Assembly (NCBI GenBank): GCA_964393605.1
Contig: CAYMUL010000001.1
Location: 1 to 64,000 of the forward strand
Source: CAYMUL01 sp964393605
GTDB taxonomy: Bacteria > Bacteroidota > Ignavibacteria > Ignavibacteriales > Ignavibacteriaceae
Direction: 5' to 3'
DNA: 64,000 nucleotides
Positions 16,419-25,585 of the stretch are shown here, in pieces (positions within the stretch are counted from its first letter, which is position 1; each line of letters starts with the position of its first letter). The translations under genes and the position numbers were made by a program. The notes beneath the pieces are model-generated. The model searched no databases and had not been told where the DNA came from. It worked only from the letters and a program-made list of their open reading frames with translations.

Positions 16419-16604
16419 TTATTCATCCTGCGGCATGATGATCCAGAGGATGACATACACAAGTATTCCGGGGAATCCCGCAGAGAAAATGGAAATAAGT
16501 ACATAAGCGATTCTCACGATTGTTACATCCCATCCGAGCCATTCGGCTAAACCTGCGCAAACACCGCCAATCATTTTATTGTGTTTAGATCTTTTTAAAG
16601 ACAT
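16419..16604 (-). CDS. PspC-domain small membrane protein
   Basis: 61 aa. It begins LKRSKHNKMIGGVCAGLAEW, the classic PspC signature, followed by a hydrophobic segment (IAYVLISIFSAGFPGILVYVI) and WIIMPQDE. PspC-domain proteins sit in the inner membrane and in enterobacteria activate the phage-shock envelope response. This single-domain form is common in Bacteroidota-related bacteria, where its role is not established. It leads a two-gene unit with the M14 peptidase. Confidence 0.85.
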   Translation of the reverse strand: MSLKRSKHNKMIGGVCAGLAEWLGWDVTIVRIAYVLISIFSAGFPGILVYVILWIIMPQDE

Positions 16605-16745
16605 GTTATTCCTCGTTAATTTGAAAATGTTTTATTCAAAGCGCGATCATTTTATAAATTGTATCCGCTAAAATTTTTATTTCTGATGCAATATATTTTA
16701 GTAATAAATTTTATTCAATCCACTCATCAAACTTACAGGTGAATT

Positions 16746-17609
16746 ATGCTACGCACAATATTTATTTTTTTGATTATTACAATTTCAACACTTGCACAGC
16801 AAAAACTTTTTCTCTTCACATCTCCCGAAGGAAAAGCCGGTTACATGAACGAAAAAGGAGAAGAAGTTATTCCCGCCAAGTATGATTATGGCTCGCAGTT
16901 TAGCGATGGTCTTGCCGCCGTTTCTGAAAATTGGAAAGCCGGCTTCATCAATGCAAAAGGAAATGTAATCATTCCACTCAAGTATAATGCGGCTGATGTT
17001 TTCTCCGAAGGTCTCGCGCGCGTGATGAAAGACGGCAAGTGGGGATACATCGATAAGAAAGATAAAATGGTTATCAAACCTACTTTCCAACTCTGCTATG
17101 AATTTTCCGGCGGACTTGCGCAAGCGCAGTTAAAATCAAAGTGGGGTTTGATTGATAAGAAAGGAAATTTTGTTATTCAACCTACAATGAATGATATAAC
17201 TGATTTTAATGAAGGATTGTTCGCATTTCAAAAAGAGAGCGGAAGCAAATGGGGGTTCATGAATAAAAAAGAAGAGATAATCATCGAGCCAAAATATGAT
17301 CGTGCGAAAAAATTTTCTCAAGGGCTTGCCGCCGTGCGCATCGATGAAATGTGGGGATTCATAAATACTAAAGGAGAGTTTGTAATTAAACCGACTTTTA
17401 CCGCCTCACATTTTTTTTCGGAAGGATTAGCCGCAGTTGAATTCGATTTTGCTAAGTGGGGATTCATCGATACCAAAGGCAATACGGTTATCGAAGCGCA
17501 GTTCGATCGTCATTCGATTTTTCAAAATGGTTATGCACTCGTTGAAGTCGGCTCCGAATATGGTTACATCGACAAGAAAGGAAATTTTTTGTGGAAGAGA
17601 AAAAAATAG
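16746..17609 (+). CDS. Secreted WG-repeat protein
   Basis: 287 aa. Signal peptide (LRTIFIFLIITISTLAQ), then eight WG repeats of about 33 residues, each of the form KWGYIDKKG(N)-(M/F)VIKP(T/K)F followed by FSEGLA. Examples are KAGYMNEKGEEVIPAKYD, KWGFMNKKEEIIIEPKYD and KWGFIDTKGNTVIEAQFD; the last repeat (EYGYIDKKGNF) ends the protein. WG repeats form beta-rich solenoids of unknown ligand. It lies 32 nt before a membrane glycosyltransferase-like gene, so they may be co-transcribed. Confidence 0.85.
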   Translation: MLRTIFIFLIITISTLAQQKLFLFTSPEGKAGYMNEKGEEVIPAKYDYGSQFSDGLAAVSENWKAGFINAKGNVIIPLKYNAADVFSEGLARVMKDGKWGYIDKKDKMVIKPTFQLCYEFSGGLAQAQLKSKWGLIDKKGNFVIQPTMNDITDFNEGLFAFQKESGSKWGFMNKKEEIIIEPKYDRAKKFSQGLAAVRIDEMWGFINTKGEFVIKPTFTASHFFSEGLAAVEFDFAKWGFIDTKGNTVIEAQFDRHSIFQNGYALVEVGSEYGYIDKKGNFLWKRKK

Positions 17610-17641
17610 ATTTTTAGTTTTATGAATTCGTCTCCCCAATT

Positions 17642-19201
17642 ATGAAAATGAAATTTCTCTCTGCGTTAAAAACAGATACACTTTCCGAACGGAAAAAATT
17701 ATTTCTTTCTATTGCGACGATTGTTTTTCTGACTGCGATTATTTATTGGCAAAGTTTTTCCTTTGAGTTGATTTATTTTGACGACGATTCGCTTTTGTTA
17801 AATCATGAAGAATTTACAACGACCGAAATAATATATTCAGCCGTAACTTCAAATTACTTGAACGGACATTATTACAGACCAATTGTTTCACTCTCACTCA
17901 TTGCCGATTCACAATTCGGAAATACTTTTTCTCATCTTCTAAATTATTTTATTCATCTGCTTGTATGCTCGATGCTGTTTTTATTTCTTGTTCGGGAAAA
18001 AATTCCAATGGCAATTGCAACTTGCGCGGTGCTGCTTTTCGGGATGAATGCTATTCACGCGAATGCTGTCGGTTGGATTGCCGGAAGAGGAGATTTGCTT
18101 TCGGCTTTATTTACAATGGTGGGAATGCTATTCGTTCAAAAATATTTTACAAAAGGCGAAACAAAATATCTACTACTCTCACTACTCATCATTTTCTTTG
18201 CCGCCCTTTCTAAAGAGTCGGCATTACTTGTATCGATTTTATTTTTAATAAAAATTATTTTTCATCAACCACTTTTAAAAGAAAAATTCTTTACAACTTC
18301 ACTTGCAGTTGCGGCACTTCTGTTCTTTTATTTTATCATGCGAATTTTTCTTTCTTCTCACGTGAACATCGATAAATTTTCTTTTGAACACGCAATAATG
18401 AATTGGTTTATTCCATTCGAAACTATTTCCAAATTCTTTACGCAACAGAATATTAATGCACTGAATAGCTTCAATCATTTTTCAACTGCAATTGGAATTG
18501 CAATATTTCTTTTACTTATTTCGCTACCGTTTTTACTGCGTGAAATTGATAAACTAAAATATTATTTCGGATTGATTTGGTTTTTCGTCCTCTTCATTCC
18601 TTCAATGTCATTCAGAACAATGTCAAACGAAATATTTTATTATTGGGATTCCCGCTCATATCTACCGTTAATTGGAATTGCATTTTCTGTCGCGGAGCTA
18701 TTCAAAGCATTATACTTAAAGATCTCGCAAAAGATATATTATGTTACATTAATCGCGGCTTTGTTTTATGCGGGTCTGGCGGCTTTCGATAAACTAAGTT
18801 ATTACCGTAATGCAGAAACTTATTGGAGTGAAGTTGGCAGAGAATATTCACATTCATCTCTGCCAAATGTTGCGTTATTCAATTTCTATTCCGAAAAGAA
18901 AAATACTAAAGAAGCAGAAAAACAACTGAAGTTGGCGATCAATAAAAATCCCAAGGATTTATCTTTAAAACAAAAACTCGTGAACTTTTATAAAGCACAC
19001 AATGAACAGGAAAAATCTTTTCTTCTTTTAAAAGAAATGATTTTCAAAGAGAGAATTGAAGAACAGTATTTCATCGACTTATTTATTTCAGAAGCAATAG
19101 AAATGAAAAAATATGAGGAATTAAAATTGTTAATTGATGAGTTTGAATTGAGTGAAGAAATCAGGCAAAAAATATTTTTTCATTTACAAAATGAAAGATG
19201 A
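17642..19201 (+). CDS. Polytopic GT-C-type membrane protein with C-terminal TPR region (TMTC/DUF1736-like)
   Basis: 519 aa. Roughly ten to eleven hydrophobic segments fill residues 20-400. The first periplasmic loop has acidic FELIYFDDDSLLLNH and later YYRPIVSLS; NAVGWIAGRGDLLSALF follows, typical of the TMTC/'O-mannosyltransferase-TPR' family. The last 110 residues are helical repeats of TPR type (AEKQLKLAINKNPKDLSLK). The predicted role is transfer of a sugar from a lipid-linked donor to an extracytoplasmic acceptor, perhaps proteins. The DDD loop matches the metal- or base-carrying position in GT-C enzymes. The stop codon directly abuts the stop of the convergent CoA-transferase gene with no base between. 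Confidence 0.65.
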   Translation: MKMKFLSALKTDTLSERKKLFLSIATIVFLTAIIYWQSFSFELIYFDDDSLLLNHEEFTTTEIIYSAVTSNYLNGHYYRPIVSLSLIADSQFGNTFSHLLNYFIHLLVCSMLFLFLVREKIPMAIATCAVLLFGMNAIHANAVGWIAGRGDLLSALFTMVGMLFVQKYFTKGETKYLLLSLLIIFFAALSKESALLVSILFLIKIIFHQPLLKEKFFTTSLAVAALLFFYFIMRIFLSSHVNIDKFSFEHAIMNWFIPFETISKFFTQQNINALNSFNHFSTAIGIAIFLLLISLPFLLREIDKLKYYFGLIWFFVLFIPSMSFRTMSNEIFYYWDSRSYLPLIGIAFSVAELFKALYLKISQKIYYVTLIAALFYAGLAAFDKLSYYRNAETYWSEVGREYSHSSLPNVALFNFYSEKKNTKEAEKQLKLAINKNPKDLSLKQKLVNFYKAHNEQEKSFLLLKEMIFKERIEEQYFIDLFISEAIEMKKYEELKLLIDEFELSEEIRQKIFFHLQNER

Positions 19202-20554
19202 TCAGATATATTTTTGCTCTTTTGCATAGTGCAGGAGTTCATCGCGGAATTTCGGGTGCGAAATATTAATCAACTCCAATACTCGCTGACGAATTGTTTT
19301 TCCGTGTAGTTGCGCCGCACCATATTCTGTAACTACATAATGAACATCGGCACGATTTGTAACTACACCCGCTCCGGGCTTTAACTGCGGTACGATTCGC
19401 GAAATGCTATAATCTTTTGTGGATGAAGGAAGAGCGATGATTGGCTTACCCCCTTCGGAATGTGCGGCACCGCGTATGAAATCTACCTGTCCGCCGAATC
19501 CACTGTAAAGTTTTGGACCGAAAGAATCTGAACACACTTGTCCGGTGATATCAACTTCAATTGCAGAATTGATGGCGACCATTTTTTTATTCTTTGCAAT
19601 TACAAATGGATCGTTCACATATTCTTGTCTGTGAAATTCGATCAAGGGATTGTTGTCGATAAAATCATAAAGTTTGCGCGTGCCGAGAACAAATCCGGCT
19701 ACAATCTTTCCGGCGTGCAAAGTTTTCTTTTTGTTTGTGATAATTCCATGATCAACCAAATCGATAATGCCATCGCTAAACATTTCGGAGTGAATTCCGA
19801 GATCACGTTTCGAGTTTAGAAATTTCAAAACCATGTCGGGAATAATCCCGATTCCCATTTGCAAAGTTGCACCGTCTTCAATTAAATCAACTATGTTCAT
19901 TCCTATACGAACATAAATATCTTCCTGATCTCTGCTCAAATTTTTTTCCGATTGCGGAAGTTCTGCAATTGGTTCGTCAACTTCAACCATGTAATCAATT
20001 TTACTAATGTGTATGAAAGAATCTCCCATCGCGCGCGGCATTTGCGGATTGACCTGCGCAATAATTATATCTGCATTTTCCGTCGGAGTTTTTACAAGTC
20101 CCACTTCAACACCGTAACTGCAAAAGCCATGTTCATCAGGAGGAGAAACGTGAATCAATGCAACGTTTGCTTTTAAACTTCCGTTTGCAAAAAGGAGGGG
20201 ATATTCATAAAGATAGATTGGAGTGAAATCTGCACGCCGTTCCCCCACTGCTTTTCTTGCTTCCGCCCCCATGAAAAATGAATTATGAACAAAATGTTCT
20301 TCCATTCCGGGCTGAAGGTAAGGAAGTTTTCCGACCGATAAAGCGTGCATTAGAACAACGTTCCGCAATTCTGTTTTTCTCTCCACAAGCGCATGAATCA
20401 AGGTTGTGGGGAATGCGCAGTTGGAGTGGACAACCACACGATCTTCCGATTTTATTACGCTGACGGCTTCATCGGCACTGACTAATTTCTTAGTATAATT
20501 TTTTAAAAGGTGAGAAGAATATTGAACTTTACTTTTTAATTCATTCACAATCAT
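19202..20554 (-). CDS. Acetyl-CoA hydrolase/transferase family CoA-transferase
   Basis: 450 aa, both halves of the family present. Motifs: HSNCAFPTTLIHAL (about 43-56), LIHVSPPDEHGFCSYG (133-148), MGIGIIPD (233-240), GIHSEMFSDG with the probable catalytic glutamate E257, and FGGQVDFIRGAAHSEGGKP near 355-375. Such enzymes move CoA between acyl groups (acetate, butyrate, 4-hydroxybutyrate, succinate) through a glutamyl-CoA thioester. It neighbours the 2-oxoacid:ferredoxin oxidoreductase operon, which makes acyl-CoA, so a plausible job is to release the acid and conserve the CoA bond. The exact acyl substrate cannot be read from sequence. A TATATTTG -7 element lies at 20575-20582. Confidence 0.85.
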   Translation of the reverse strand: MIVNELKSKVQYSSHLLKNYTKKLVSADEAVSVIKSEDRVVVHSNCAFPTTLIHALVERKTELRNVVLMHALSVGKLPYLQPGMEEHFVHNSFFMGAEARKAVGERRADFTPIYLYEYPLLFANGSLKANVALIHVSPPDEHGFCSYGVEVGLVKTPTENADIIIAQVNPQMPRAMGDSFIHISKIDYMVEVDEPIAELPQSEKNLSRDQEDIYVRIGMNIVDLIEDGATLQMGIGIIPDMVLKFLNSKRDLGIHSEMFSDGIIDLVDHGIITNKKKTLHAGKIVAGFVLGTRKLYDFIDNNPLIEFHRQEYVNDPFVIAKNKKMVAINSAIEVDITGQVCSDSFGPKLYSGFGGQVDFIRGAAHSEGGKPIIALPSSTKDYSISRIVPQLKPGAGVVTNRADVHYVVTEYGAAQLHGKTIRQRVLELINISHPKFRDELLHYAKEQKYI

Positions 20555-20574
20555 AATCCATCTTTAAGTTGTTT

Positions 20575-20582
20575 CAAATATA
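20575..20582 (-). promoter_or_regulatory. -7 promoter element (TATATTTG) of CoA-transferase gene
   Basis: Exact TAnnTTTG match on the minus strand 21 nt before the ATG at 20554. No good -33 TTG was found at the proper spacing. Confidence 0.4.
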
Positions 20583-20611
20583 ACATGCGAGCAGAAAAAT
20601 TTTTTCTAAAA

Positions 20612-20875
20612 TTACGAAGCTTGATAACTTGAAATGATACCATCCATCGTAATTGAACGAGCATGAATCTCGTTTAATTTTTGAATGATACCGAGTATCA
20701 CGCTTCGTCTCTGATCAATAATTTCAGCAATAAATTTTCTAACTTCGGGAATAGTGCATTGATCAAAAACTGATTCATAAAAACGAACCGCGGCGGTTTC
20801 CACCTGCATCGCTTCGTTTAACATTGAACAGGAATTTCTGCAAGTTTTCTGACAGTTGATTTCTTTTGGTGTCAT
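20612..20875 (-). CDS. Small Cys-rich helical protein of the oxidoreductase operon
   Basis: 87 aa. ATG at 20875 is preferred because AAGGGAGAA lies about 6 nt upstream; a start at 20914 would overlap the preceding gene and lacks such a site. The N-terminus has three cysteines at four-residue spacing (CQKTCRNSC), then two amphipathic helices (NEAMQVETAAVRFYESVF and EIIDQRRSVILGIIQK) that recall ferritin-like/rubrerythrin helices, although I cannot show a full set of metal ligands. It is the last gene of the 2-oxoacid:ferredoxin oxidoreductase operon, 19 nt after the gamma subunit. It could be an accessory or protective factor for the iron-sulfur enzyme. I do not recognise a named family. Confidence 0.65.
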   Translation of the reverse strand: MTPKEINCQKTCRNSCSMLNEAMQVETAAVRFYESVFDQCTIPEVRKFIAEIIDQRRSVILGIIQKLNEIHARSITMDGIISSYQAS

Positions 20876-20894
20876 GGCGTTTCTCCCTTGCGGG

Positions 20895-21461
20895 TTAATT
20901 TGTGATTGTTTCAAATTTCAAATGTGCGATTTCTCCGCCGAGTTTAATTGCTTTTTCATTCAGCGGAATTGTGTGATGATGCCTTTCGGGAAGAACTTTT
21001 TTCAACGCTTCCATTATGCTTTCAATTTTTACAACCGGTTTAATGCTAAGATATGCGCCGAGCATAATCATGTTCGCAACTTGTTTCTTCTGCAATTTGT
21101 TTGCTTCTTCAATTGCTGGAATTTTTAGTATCTGAATATCTTCTCGCTTCGGCGGGTTGATGATTGTTGAATCTTCAAAAATTAATAAACCACCGGGACG
21201 AACGCTCTGTTCAAATTTATCAAGCGAGGGCTGATTCAAAATTATTGCGCTATCAAATTTTGTTACGATTGGCGAACTGACTTTTTTCTCTGAAATTATT
21301 ACGATGCAATTTGCAGTGCCGCCGCGCATCTCCGGTCCGTATGAGGGCATCCAGCTGACTTCTTTATCATCAATCATTGCAGAGTAGGCGAGCATCTGCC
21401 CCATTGATAATACGCCCTGTCCTCCGAATCCTGCAATAATTATTTCTTCGTTGAAATTCAT
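20895..21461 (-). CDS. 2-oxoacid:ferredoxin oxidoreductase, gamma subunit
   Basis: 188 aa, normal for a separate gamma subunit. It opens IIIAGFGGQGVLSMGQM, the family hallmark, followed by WMPSYGPEMRGGTANC. Together with alpha, beta and the 4Fe-4S delta subunit it forms the enzyme that oxidatively decarboxylates a 2-oxoacid to acyl-CoA and CO2, reducing ferredoxin. It follows the beta subunit by 10 nt. The separate-subunit layout matches KorABCD/VorABCD enzymes (2-oxoglutarate or branched-chain 2-oxoacids) rather than single-chain pyruvate:ferredoxin oxidoreductase. Confidence 0.9.
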   Translation of the reverse strand: MNFNEEIIIAGFGGQGVLSMGQMLAYSAMIDDKEVSWMPSYGPEMRGGTANCIVIISEKKVSSPIVTKFDSAIILNQPSLDKFEQSVRPGGLLIFEDSTIINPPKREDIQILKIPAIEEANKLQKKQVANMIMLGAYLSIKPVVKIESIMEALKKVLPERHHHTIPLNEKAIKLGGEIAHLKFETITN

Positions 21462-21471
21462 AATATCTCCG

Positions 21472-22251
21472 TTAATTTGTTAATTGTTCTTTTGTAGGAA
21501 CTTTTAAATCGCCAAGCGGATACATCGGAAACATATTTTCTTCAATCCACTTTATAGATTGTACGGGAGTGATTTTCCACCCCGACGGACAATTTGAAAC
21601 TACTTCAATGAAGCAACTTCCTTTTTTTAATTTTTGATATTCAAAAGCATTGCGAAGTGCCTTCTTCAATTTTCTCACTGCGTTCGGTGTGTGAACAGAA
21701 TGCCGTGTAACATAAAATGTTCCCGGAAGTTGTGCGACAAGGTCTGTAATCTTTAAAGGGAAACCTATTTTTTTATTGTCTCTCCCGTAAGGAGTAGTAG
21801 ATGTTACTTGTCCGACCAATGTAGTTGGTGCCATTTGTCCGCCTGTCATTCCATAAATTGCATTGTTAATGAAAACGACAAGAATGTTTTCGCCTCTGTT
21901 CATGCTGTGAATTGTTTCGGCAGTTCCAATTGCGGCAAGGTCGCCATCTCCCTGATACGTAAAAACGTATTTGTCGGGAAGAACTCTTTTAATTCCCGTT
22001 GCAACTGCAGTTGCTCGTCCGTGTGCGGCTTCTTGCATATCTACATCAAGATAATGATACGCGAAAACCGAACAACCAACGGGTGCAACGCCGACTGTTT
22101 CTTCCTGAATATTCATCTCTTGAACTACTTCCATCAATAAACGATGCACAACACTATGTCCGCAACCGGGGCAATAGTGCATCGGTATATCTATTAGTGT
22201 TGTAGGCTTTTCATAGACTAATTCCATTCCGTTTAATACTTCACATTCCAT
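21472..22251 (-). CDS. 2-oxoacid:ferredoxin oxidoreductase, beta (thiamine-diphosphate) subunit
   Basis: 259 aa. CPGCGHSVVHRL near the N-terminus (about 28-39) and the thiamine-diphosphate-binding GDGDLAAIGTAETIHS (about 101-116) with NNAIYGMTGGQ are the marks of this subunit. It carries the cofactor on which 2-oxoacid decarboxylation occurs. It lies between alpha (10 nt upstream) and gamma (10 nt downstream). Substrate choice is not readable with confidence. Confidence 0.92.
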   Translation of the reverse strand: MECEVLNGMELVYEKPTTLIDIPMHYCPGCGHSVVHRLLMEVVQEMNIQEETVGVAPVGCSVFAYHYLDVDMQEAAHGRATAVATGIKRVLPDKYVFTYQGDGDLAAIGTAETIHSMNRGENILVVFINNAIYGMTGGQMAPTTLVGQVTSTTPYGRDNKKIGFPLKITDLVAQLPGTFYVTRHSVHTPNAVRKLKKALRNAFEYQKLKKGSCFIEVVSNCPSGWKITPVQSIKWIEENMFPMYPLGDLKVPTKEQLTN

Positions 22252-22261
22252 ATTTCACCTT

Positions 22262-23347
22262 TCAATTCTTTGTGAATATTTTTTCTGATAGAGTTTCTTC
22301 GATGTAGCTGAATATTTCTTCGGGGGAGGGAATCATTCCCCCCATTCTTCCTTTGAAATAAACCGGAGCAATTCCTTCCACCGCGAGTCTCACGTCTTCA
22401 AGCATTTGTCCGGCATTCATTTCAACAACAAGAAAACTTTCAACTTGTTTAGCTAACTGATTTATTATTTTATAGGGAAAAGGATAAAGTGTAATCGGTC
22501 GAATCAAACCAACTTTAATTCCCTGTTCTCTCGAAAGCTCGCAAACCTTTTGTGCAATGCGCGCCGCCAATCCGAATGCAACAATAATAATATCGGCATC
22601 ATCGGTGTTATAAAGTTCGTAGCGAACTTCATTTTGAATCTCCACATATTTTTTTTGAAGATGAAGATTTACTTGCTCCATTTTTTCGGGTTGAATAAAA
22701 AGAGAAGTTATAACATTTCTTTCGCGATTTTTCTTTCCCGTTGTTGCCCATGGTTTTTCAGGATAAGGGAGAGAACCTTCTTCGCGAAGTTCAACCTTTT
22801 CCATCATTTGTCCGAGTGCGCCATCGGCAAGTATCATTGCAGGGTTGCGATATTTTTCTGCTAATGCAAAAGCATCGAAAACAAAATCAGACATCTCCTG
22901 CACGGACGAAGGAGCGAGAACGATTAAATGATAATCGCCGTGTCCTCCCCCTTTTACGGCTTGCATATAATCTCCTTGTGAAGGCTGAATTGTTCCTAAA
23001 CCGGGACCACCGCGATTGACGTTCACTACCAAACATGGAAGCTCGGCGGCGGCAATGTATGAAAGCCCTTCTTGCATTAAACTAATTCCCGGGCTTGAAG
23101 AGGATGTCATCACTCTTGCGCCCGCACCAGCCGCACCGTAGATCATATTGATTGAAGCCACTTCACTTTCGGCTTGAAGTACTTGAAAATTTCTGTGAGG
23201 TTCTTGTTCGGTGAGGTATTCTAAAATTTCGGATTGAGGAGTGATCGGGTATCCGAAGTAAGCGTGCATTCCCGCGCGAATTGCAGATTCGGCAAGTGCT
23301 TCATTGCCTTTCATTAATCGAGTTTCTTTTCCAAATTTTTTATTCAT
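22262..23347 (-). CDS. 2-oxoacid:ferredoxin oxidoreductase, alpha subunit (VorB-like)
   Basis: 361 aa. It has the pyrimidine-binding domain: MKGNEALAESAIRAGMHAYF, GYPITPQSEILEYL, SSSSPGISLMQEGLSY, NVNRGGPGLGTIQPSQGDY, then domain II to the C-terminus. The length and the GLGTIQPSQGDY segment are those of subunits usually named VorB (3-methyl-2-oxobutanoate, i.e. branched-chain 2-oxoacids), but 2-oxoglutarate enzymes look alike. It follows the ferredoxin-like subunit by 9 nt. The enzyme would feed acyl-CoA to the CoA-transferase encoded downstream. Confidence 0.9.
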   Translation of the reverse strand: MNKKFGKETRLMKGNEALAESAIRAGMHAYFGYPITPQSEILEYLTEQEPHRNFQVLQAESEVASINMIYGAAGAGARVMTSSSSPGISLMQEGLSYIAAAELPCLVVNVNRGGPGLGTIQPSQGDYMQAVKGGGHGDYHLIVLAPSSVQEMSDFVFDAFALAEKYRNPAMILADGALGQMMEKVELREEGSLPYPEKPWATTGKKNRERNVITSLFIQPEKMEQVNLHLQKKYVEIQNEVRYELYNTDDADIIIVAFGLAARIAQKVCELSREQGIKVGLIRPITLYPFPYKIINQLAKQVESFLVVEMNAGQMLEDVRLAVEGIAPVYFKGRMGGMIPSPEEIFSYIEETLSEKIFTKN

Positions 23348-23356
23348 CGCTTCACC

Positions 23357-23587
23357 TCATGATGCTTTCTTGGCTTTTGGTTCTCTGTAGACTGTAAAGC
23401 AAACATCGGGGCAAACTAATGCGCAGTTTGTACAACCGGTGCAGTCTTCATTAATCAACTCAACAAACCGGTAACCCTTTGTGTTGATGGAATTAGACAG
23501 CCCGAGTGAATTTTGCGGGCACGCAATAATGCAAAGTTCACATCCTTTGCATCGTTCGGTAAAGATTTTAACCGTTCCTTTAATCAT
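23357..23587 (-). CDS. 2-oxoacid:ferredoxin oxidoreductase, delta (2x[4Fe-4S]) subunit
   Basis: 76 aa bacterial-type ferredoxin domain with two full cluster motifs: CKGCELCIIACP and CTGCTNCALVCP. It accepts electrons from the thiamine subunit and passes them to free ferredoxin. It is the first gene of the delta-alpha-beta-gamma operon; CCGGAG precedes its ATG at the proper distance. Confidence 0.9.
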   Translation of the reverse strand: MIKGTVKIFTERCKGCELCIIACPQNSLGLSNSINTKGYRFVELINEDCTGCTNCALVCPDVCFTVYREPKAKKAS

Positions 23588-23854
23588 TTCTATACTCCGG
23601 AATTCTTAAATAACTATCTGATTTTCAATATTAATGCCATTAGCTTGTTAGCATTATTTCGAAAGAATTGAAAACTTTCTTTGCTTAAAATATAAATAAG
23701 ATTTCATTTATGGGAGATAAAACTGATCGAATTTCTAATCCGTGAGAAAATGAAGAACGTTTGCATCGGTGAAATATTTCTTCATAACAACATCGGGAAA
23801 GTGAGTTTCACAAAATTTTGGAATTATATTGAGTATAAAAAATAAACTGATTTT

Positions 23855-24769
23855 ATGATTCCAAATACTGTATTGATGATTCGACCGGTTCGCTTCGGCT
23901 TTAATGAATTGACTGCGAATTCAAATTCCTTTCAAACAAGAATTGAATCTCTTTCGGCAGATGCTATCCAAACTATTGCGCAGACTGAGTTTGACAATTT
24001 TGTTTCAATCCTAAAAAATCATGGAATAAATGTTATAGTTTTTTCAGATACAGAAGAGCCGTTCACTCCCGATTCCATTTTCCCGAATAATTGGATAAGC
24101 ACCGGAACTAAAAATTTGCTCGTTACTTATCCGATGATGCAACCGAATAGAGCCGCCGAAAGGAGAGAAGATATTATTTCCTTCCTCGCCAAAAATTACA
24201 AATACGATGTCCATCGCGAATTGGAAGAATTTGAATCCTCCCAACAATTTTTGGAAGGGACTGGTAGTCTTGTTCTCGATCATCAAAATAAAATAGCATA
24301 CGCGGCAATCTCTCCTCGAACAAGCGAAACGGTTTTGGATGAATTTGAAAAGTTGACAGGATATTCGTCAATACGATTTAAAGCCTACGGCAAAGCGGGT
24401 GAGTTGATTTATCACACGAATGTTGTAATGACAATTGCCGATGAATATTGTGTGCTCGGCGCAGAATTAATTGATGATGAGGAAAAAGATTTTGTGGTTA
24501 GCAACATCAAAAAATCCGGCAGGGAGATTCTTTTCTTAACAAAAGAACAGACATTGAATTCATTTGCAGGCAACATGCTTCAACTGCAAAATATTGAAGG
24601 GAAGAAATTTCTTGTGATGTCACTGAGTGCATATAAAAGTCTTTCGCTGCCGCAAAAAGATTTTATCGAGCAGAAACATCAAAATAAAATTATTGCAGTT
24701 CCTCTGACGATAATTGAACTAATCGGAGGCGGTTCTGCACGCTGCATGCTTGCAGAAATTTATTCTTAA
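23855..24769 (+). CDS. CtlX-like guanidino-group hydrolase / arginine deiminase-related protein
   Basis: 304 aa, pentein fold. Visible: PNTVLMIRPVRFGFNE at the N-terminus, FPNNWISTG (about 76-84), the histidine in LIYHTNVVM, and the catalytic cysteine C297 in GGGSARCMLAEI. These match the citrulline-utilisation hydrolase CtlX (citrulline to ornithine, CO2 and ammonia) and related amidinotransferase-superfamily proteins. It is a single gene facing the convergent yebC-like gene, with 3 nt between stops. No other arginine-pathway gene is nearby, so the substrate is inference. Confidence 0.75.
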   Translation: MIPNTVLMIRPVRFGFNELTANSNSFQTRIESLSADAIQTIAQTEFDNFVSILKNHGINVIVFSDTEEPFTPDSIFPNNWISTGTKNLLVTYPMMQPNRAAERREDIISFLAKNYKYDVHRELEEFESSQQFLEGTGSLVLDHQNKIAYAAISPRTSETVLDEFEKLTGYSSIRFKAYGKAGELIYHTNVVMTIADEYCVLGAELIDDEEKDFVVSNIKKSGREILFLTKEQTLNSFAGNMLQLQNIEGKKFLVMSLSAYKSLSLPQKDFIEQKHQNKIIAVPLTIIELIGGGSARCMLAEIYS

Positions 24770-24772
24770 AAA

Positions 24773-25483
24773 TTAAGCAAGATTGTTGTGAACAGATTGA
24801 ACGTCATCATCTTCTTCAAGAACTTCCAAAAGTTCGTTGAAATCTTTCTGCTGTTCACTGTTTAATTCTTTACTATTCGTTGCAATGTATTGAAACTCTG
24901 TTCCGAGCGGTTCAATGTTTTTTGATTCAAGAGCTTTCTGCATCGCACCATAATTAGAAAATTCAGTATAAATGTAAATGAATTCTTCCTCTGCATTCAG
25001 CTCTTCCAAACCGTGATCGATCATCTCCAATTCAAATTCATCAATATCAGCGACTGTGCTTCGTGGAATTTTGATTAGCGCTTTGTGTTCGAACATAAAA
25101 GCTACCGAGCCGGTATTACCGAGTGAGCCGCCATATTTACTGAAATGATGGCGAAGATTTGCAACGGTTCTGTTCGGATTGTCTGTTGCACATTCTACAA
25201 TCACGGCAACACCATGAGGACCCATTCCCTCATACATTAATTCCTGGTAGCCTGTCGTATCTTTTGAAGAAGCTCGTTTAATTGCCGCTTCAATTCTGTC
25301 TTTCGGCATATTGACGCTTTTGGCATTCTGAATTGCAATTCTCAGCTTTGAATTAGATTTTGGATCCGCACCGGCGGCTTTTACGGCTATTTCAATATCT
25401 TTTCTAACTCTGTTGAATGCTTTAGACATTCGCGCAAAACGCGCAAACATTTTATGTTTTCTTGTTTCGAATATGCGTCCCAA
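24773..25483 (-). CDS. YebC/PmpR family regulator (TACO1-like)
   Basis: 236 aa. Full-length family match: MGRIFETRKHKMFARFAR, KAFNRVRKDIEIAVKAAG, NMPKDRIEAAIKRA, YEGMGPHGVAVIVECATDN, and the C-terminal LEEDDDVQSVHNNLA. Family members bind DNA as regulators or assist translation of proline-rich stretches. The start is fixed by the conserved first residues. A TATCTTTG element (25524-25531) lies 41 nt upstream. Confidence 0.92.
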   Translation of the reverse strand: MGRIFETRKHKMFARFARMSKAFNRVRKDIEIAVKAAGADPKSNSKLRIAIQNAKSVNMPKDRIEAAIKRASSKDTTGYQELMYEGMGPHGVAVIVECATDNPNRTVANLRHHFSKYGGSLGNTGSVAFMFEHKALIKIPRSTVADIDEFELEMIDHGLEELNAEEEFIYIYTEFSNYGAMQKALESKNIEPLGTEFQYIATNSKELNSEQQKDFNELLEVLEEDDDVQSVHNNLA

Positions 25484-25523
25484 ATTTTCTCAATCTATAA
25501 TAATATTTACAAAATTTATCGTG

Positions 25524-25531
25524 CAAAGATA
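25524..25531 (-). promoter_or_regulatory. -7 promoter element (TATCTTTG) of yebC-like gene
   Basis: Exact TAnnTTTG match on the minus strand, about 40 nt upstream of the ATG at 25483. No TTG at 19-21 nt upstream. Confidence 0.35.
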
Positions 25532-25585
25532 AAAAAGGAAGTCGTTTGATTTTCAGAAAAAATGAACGAAAAGAAGTTTAGGAAT

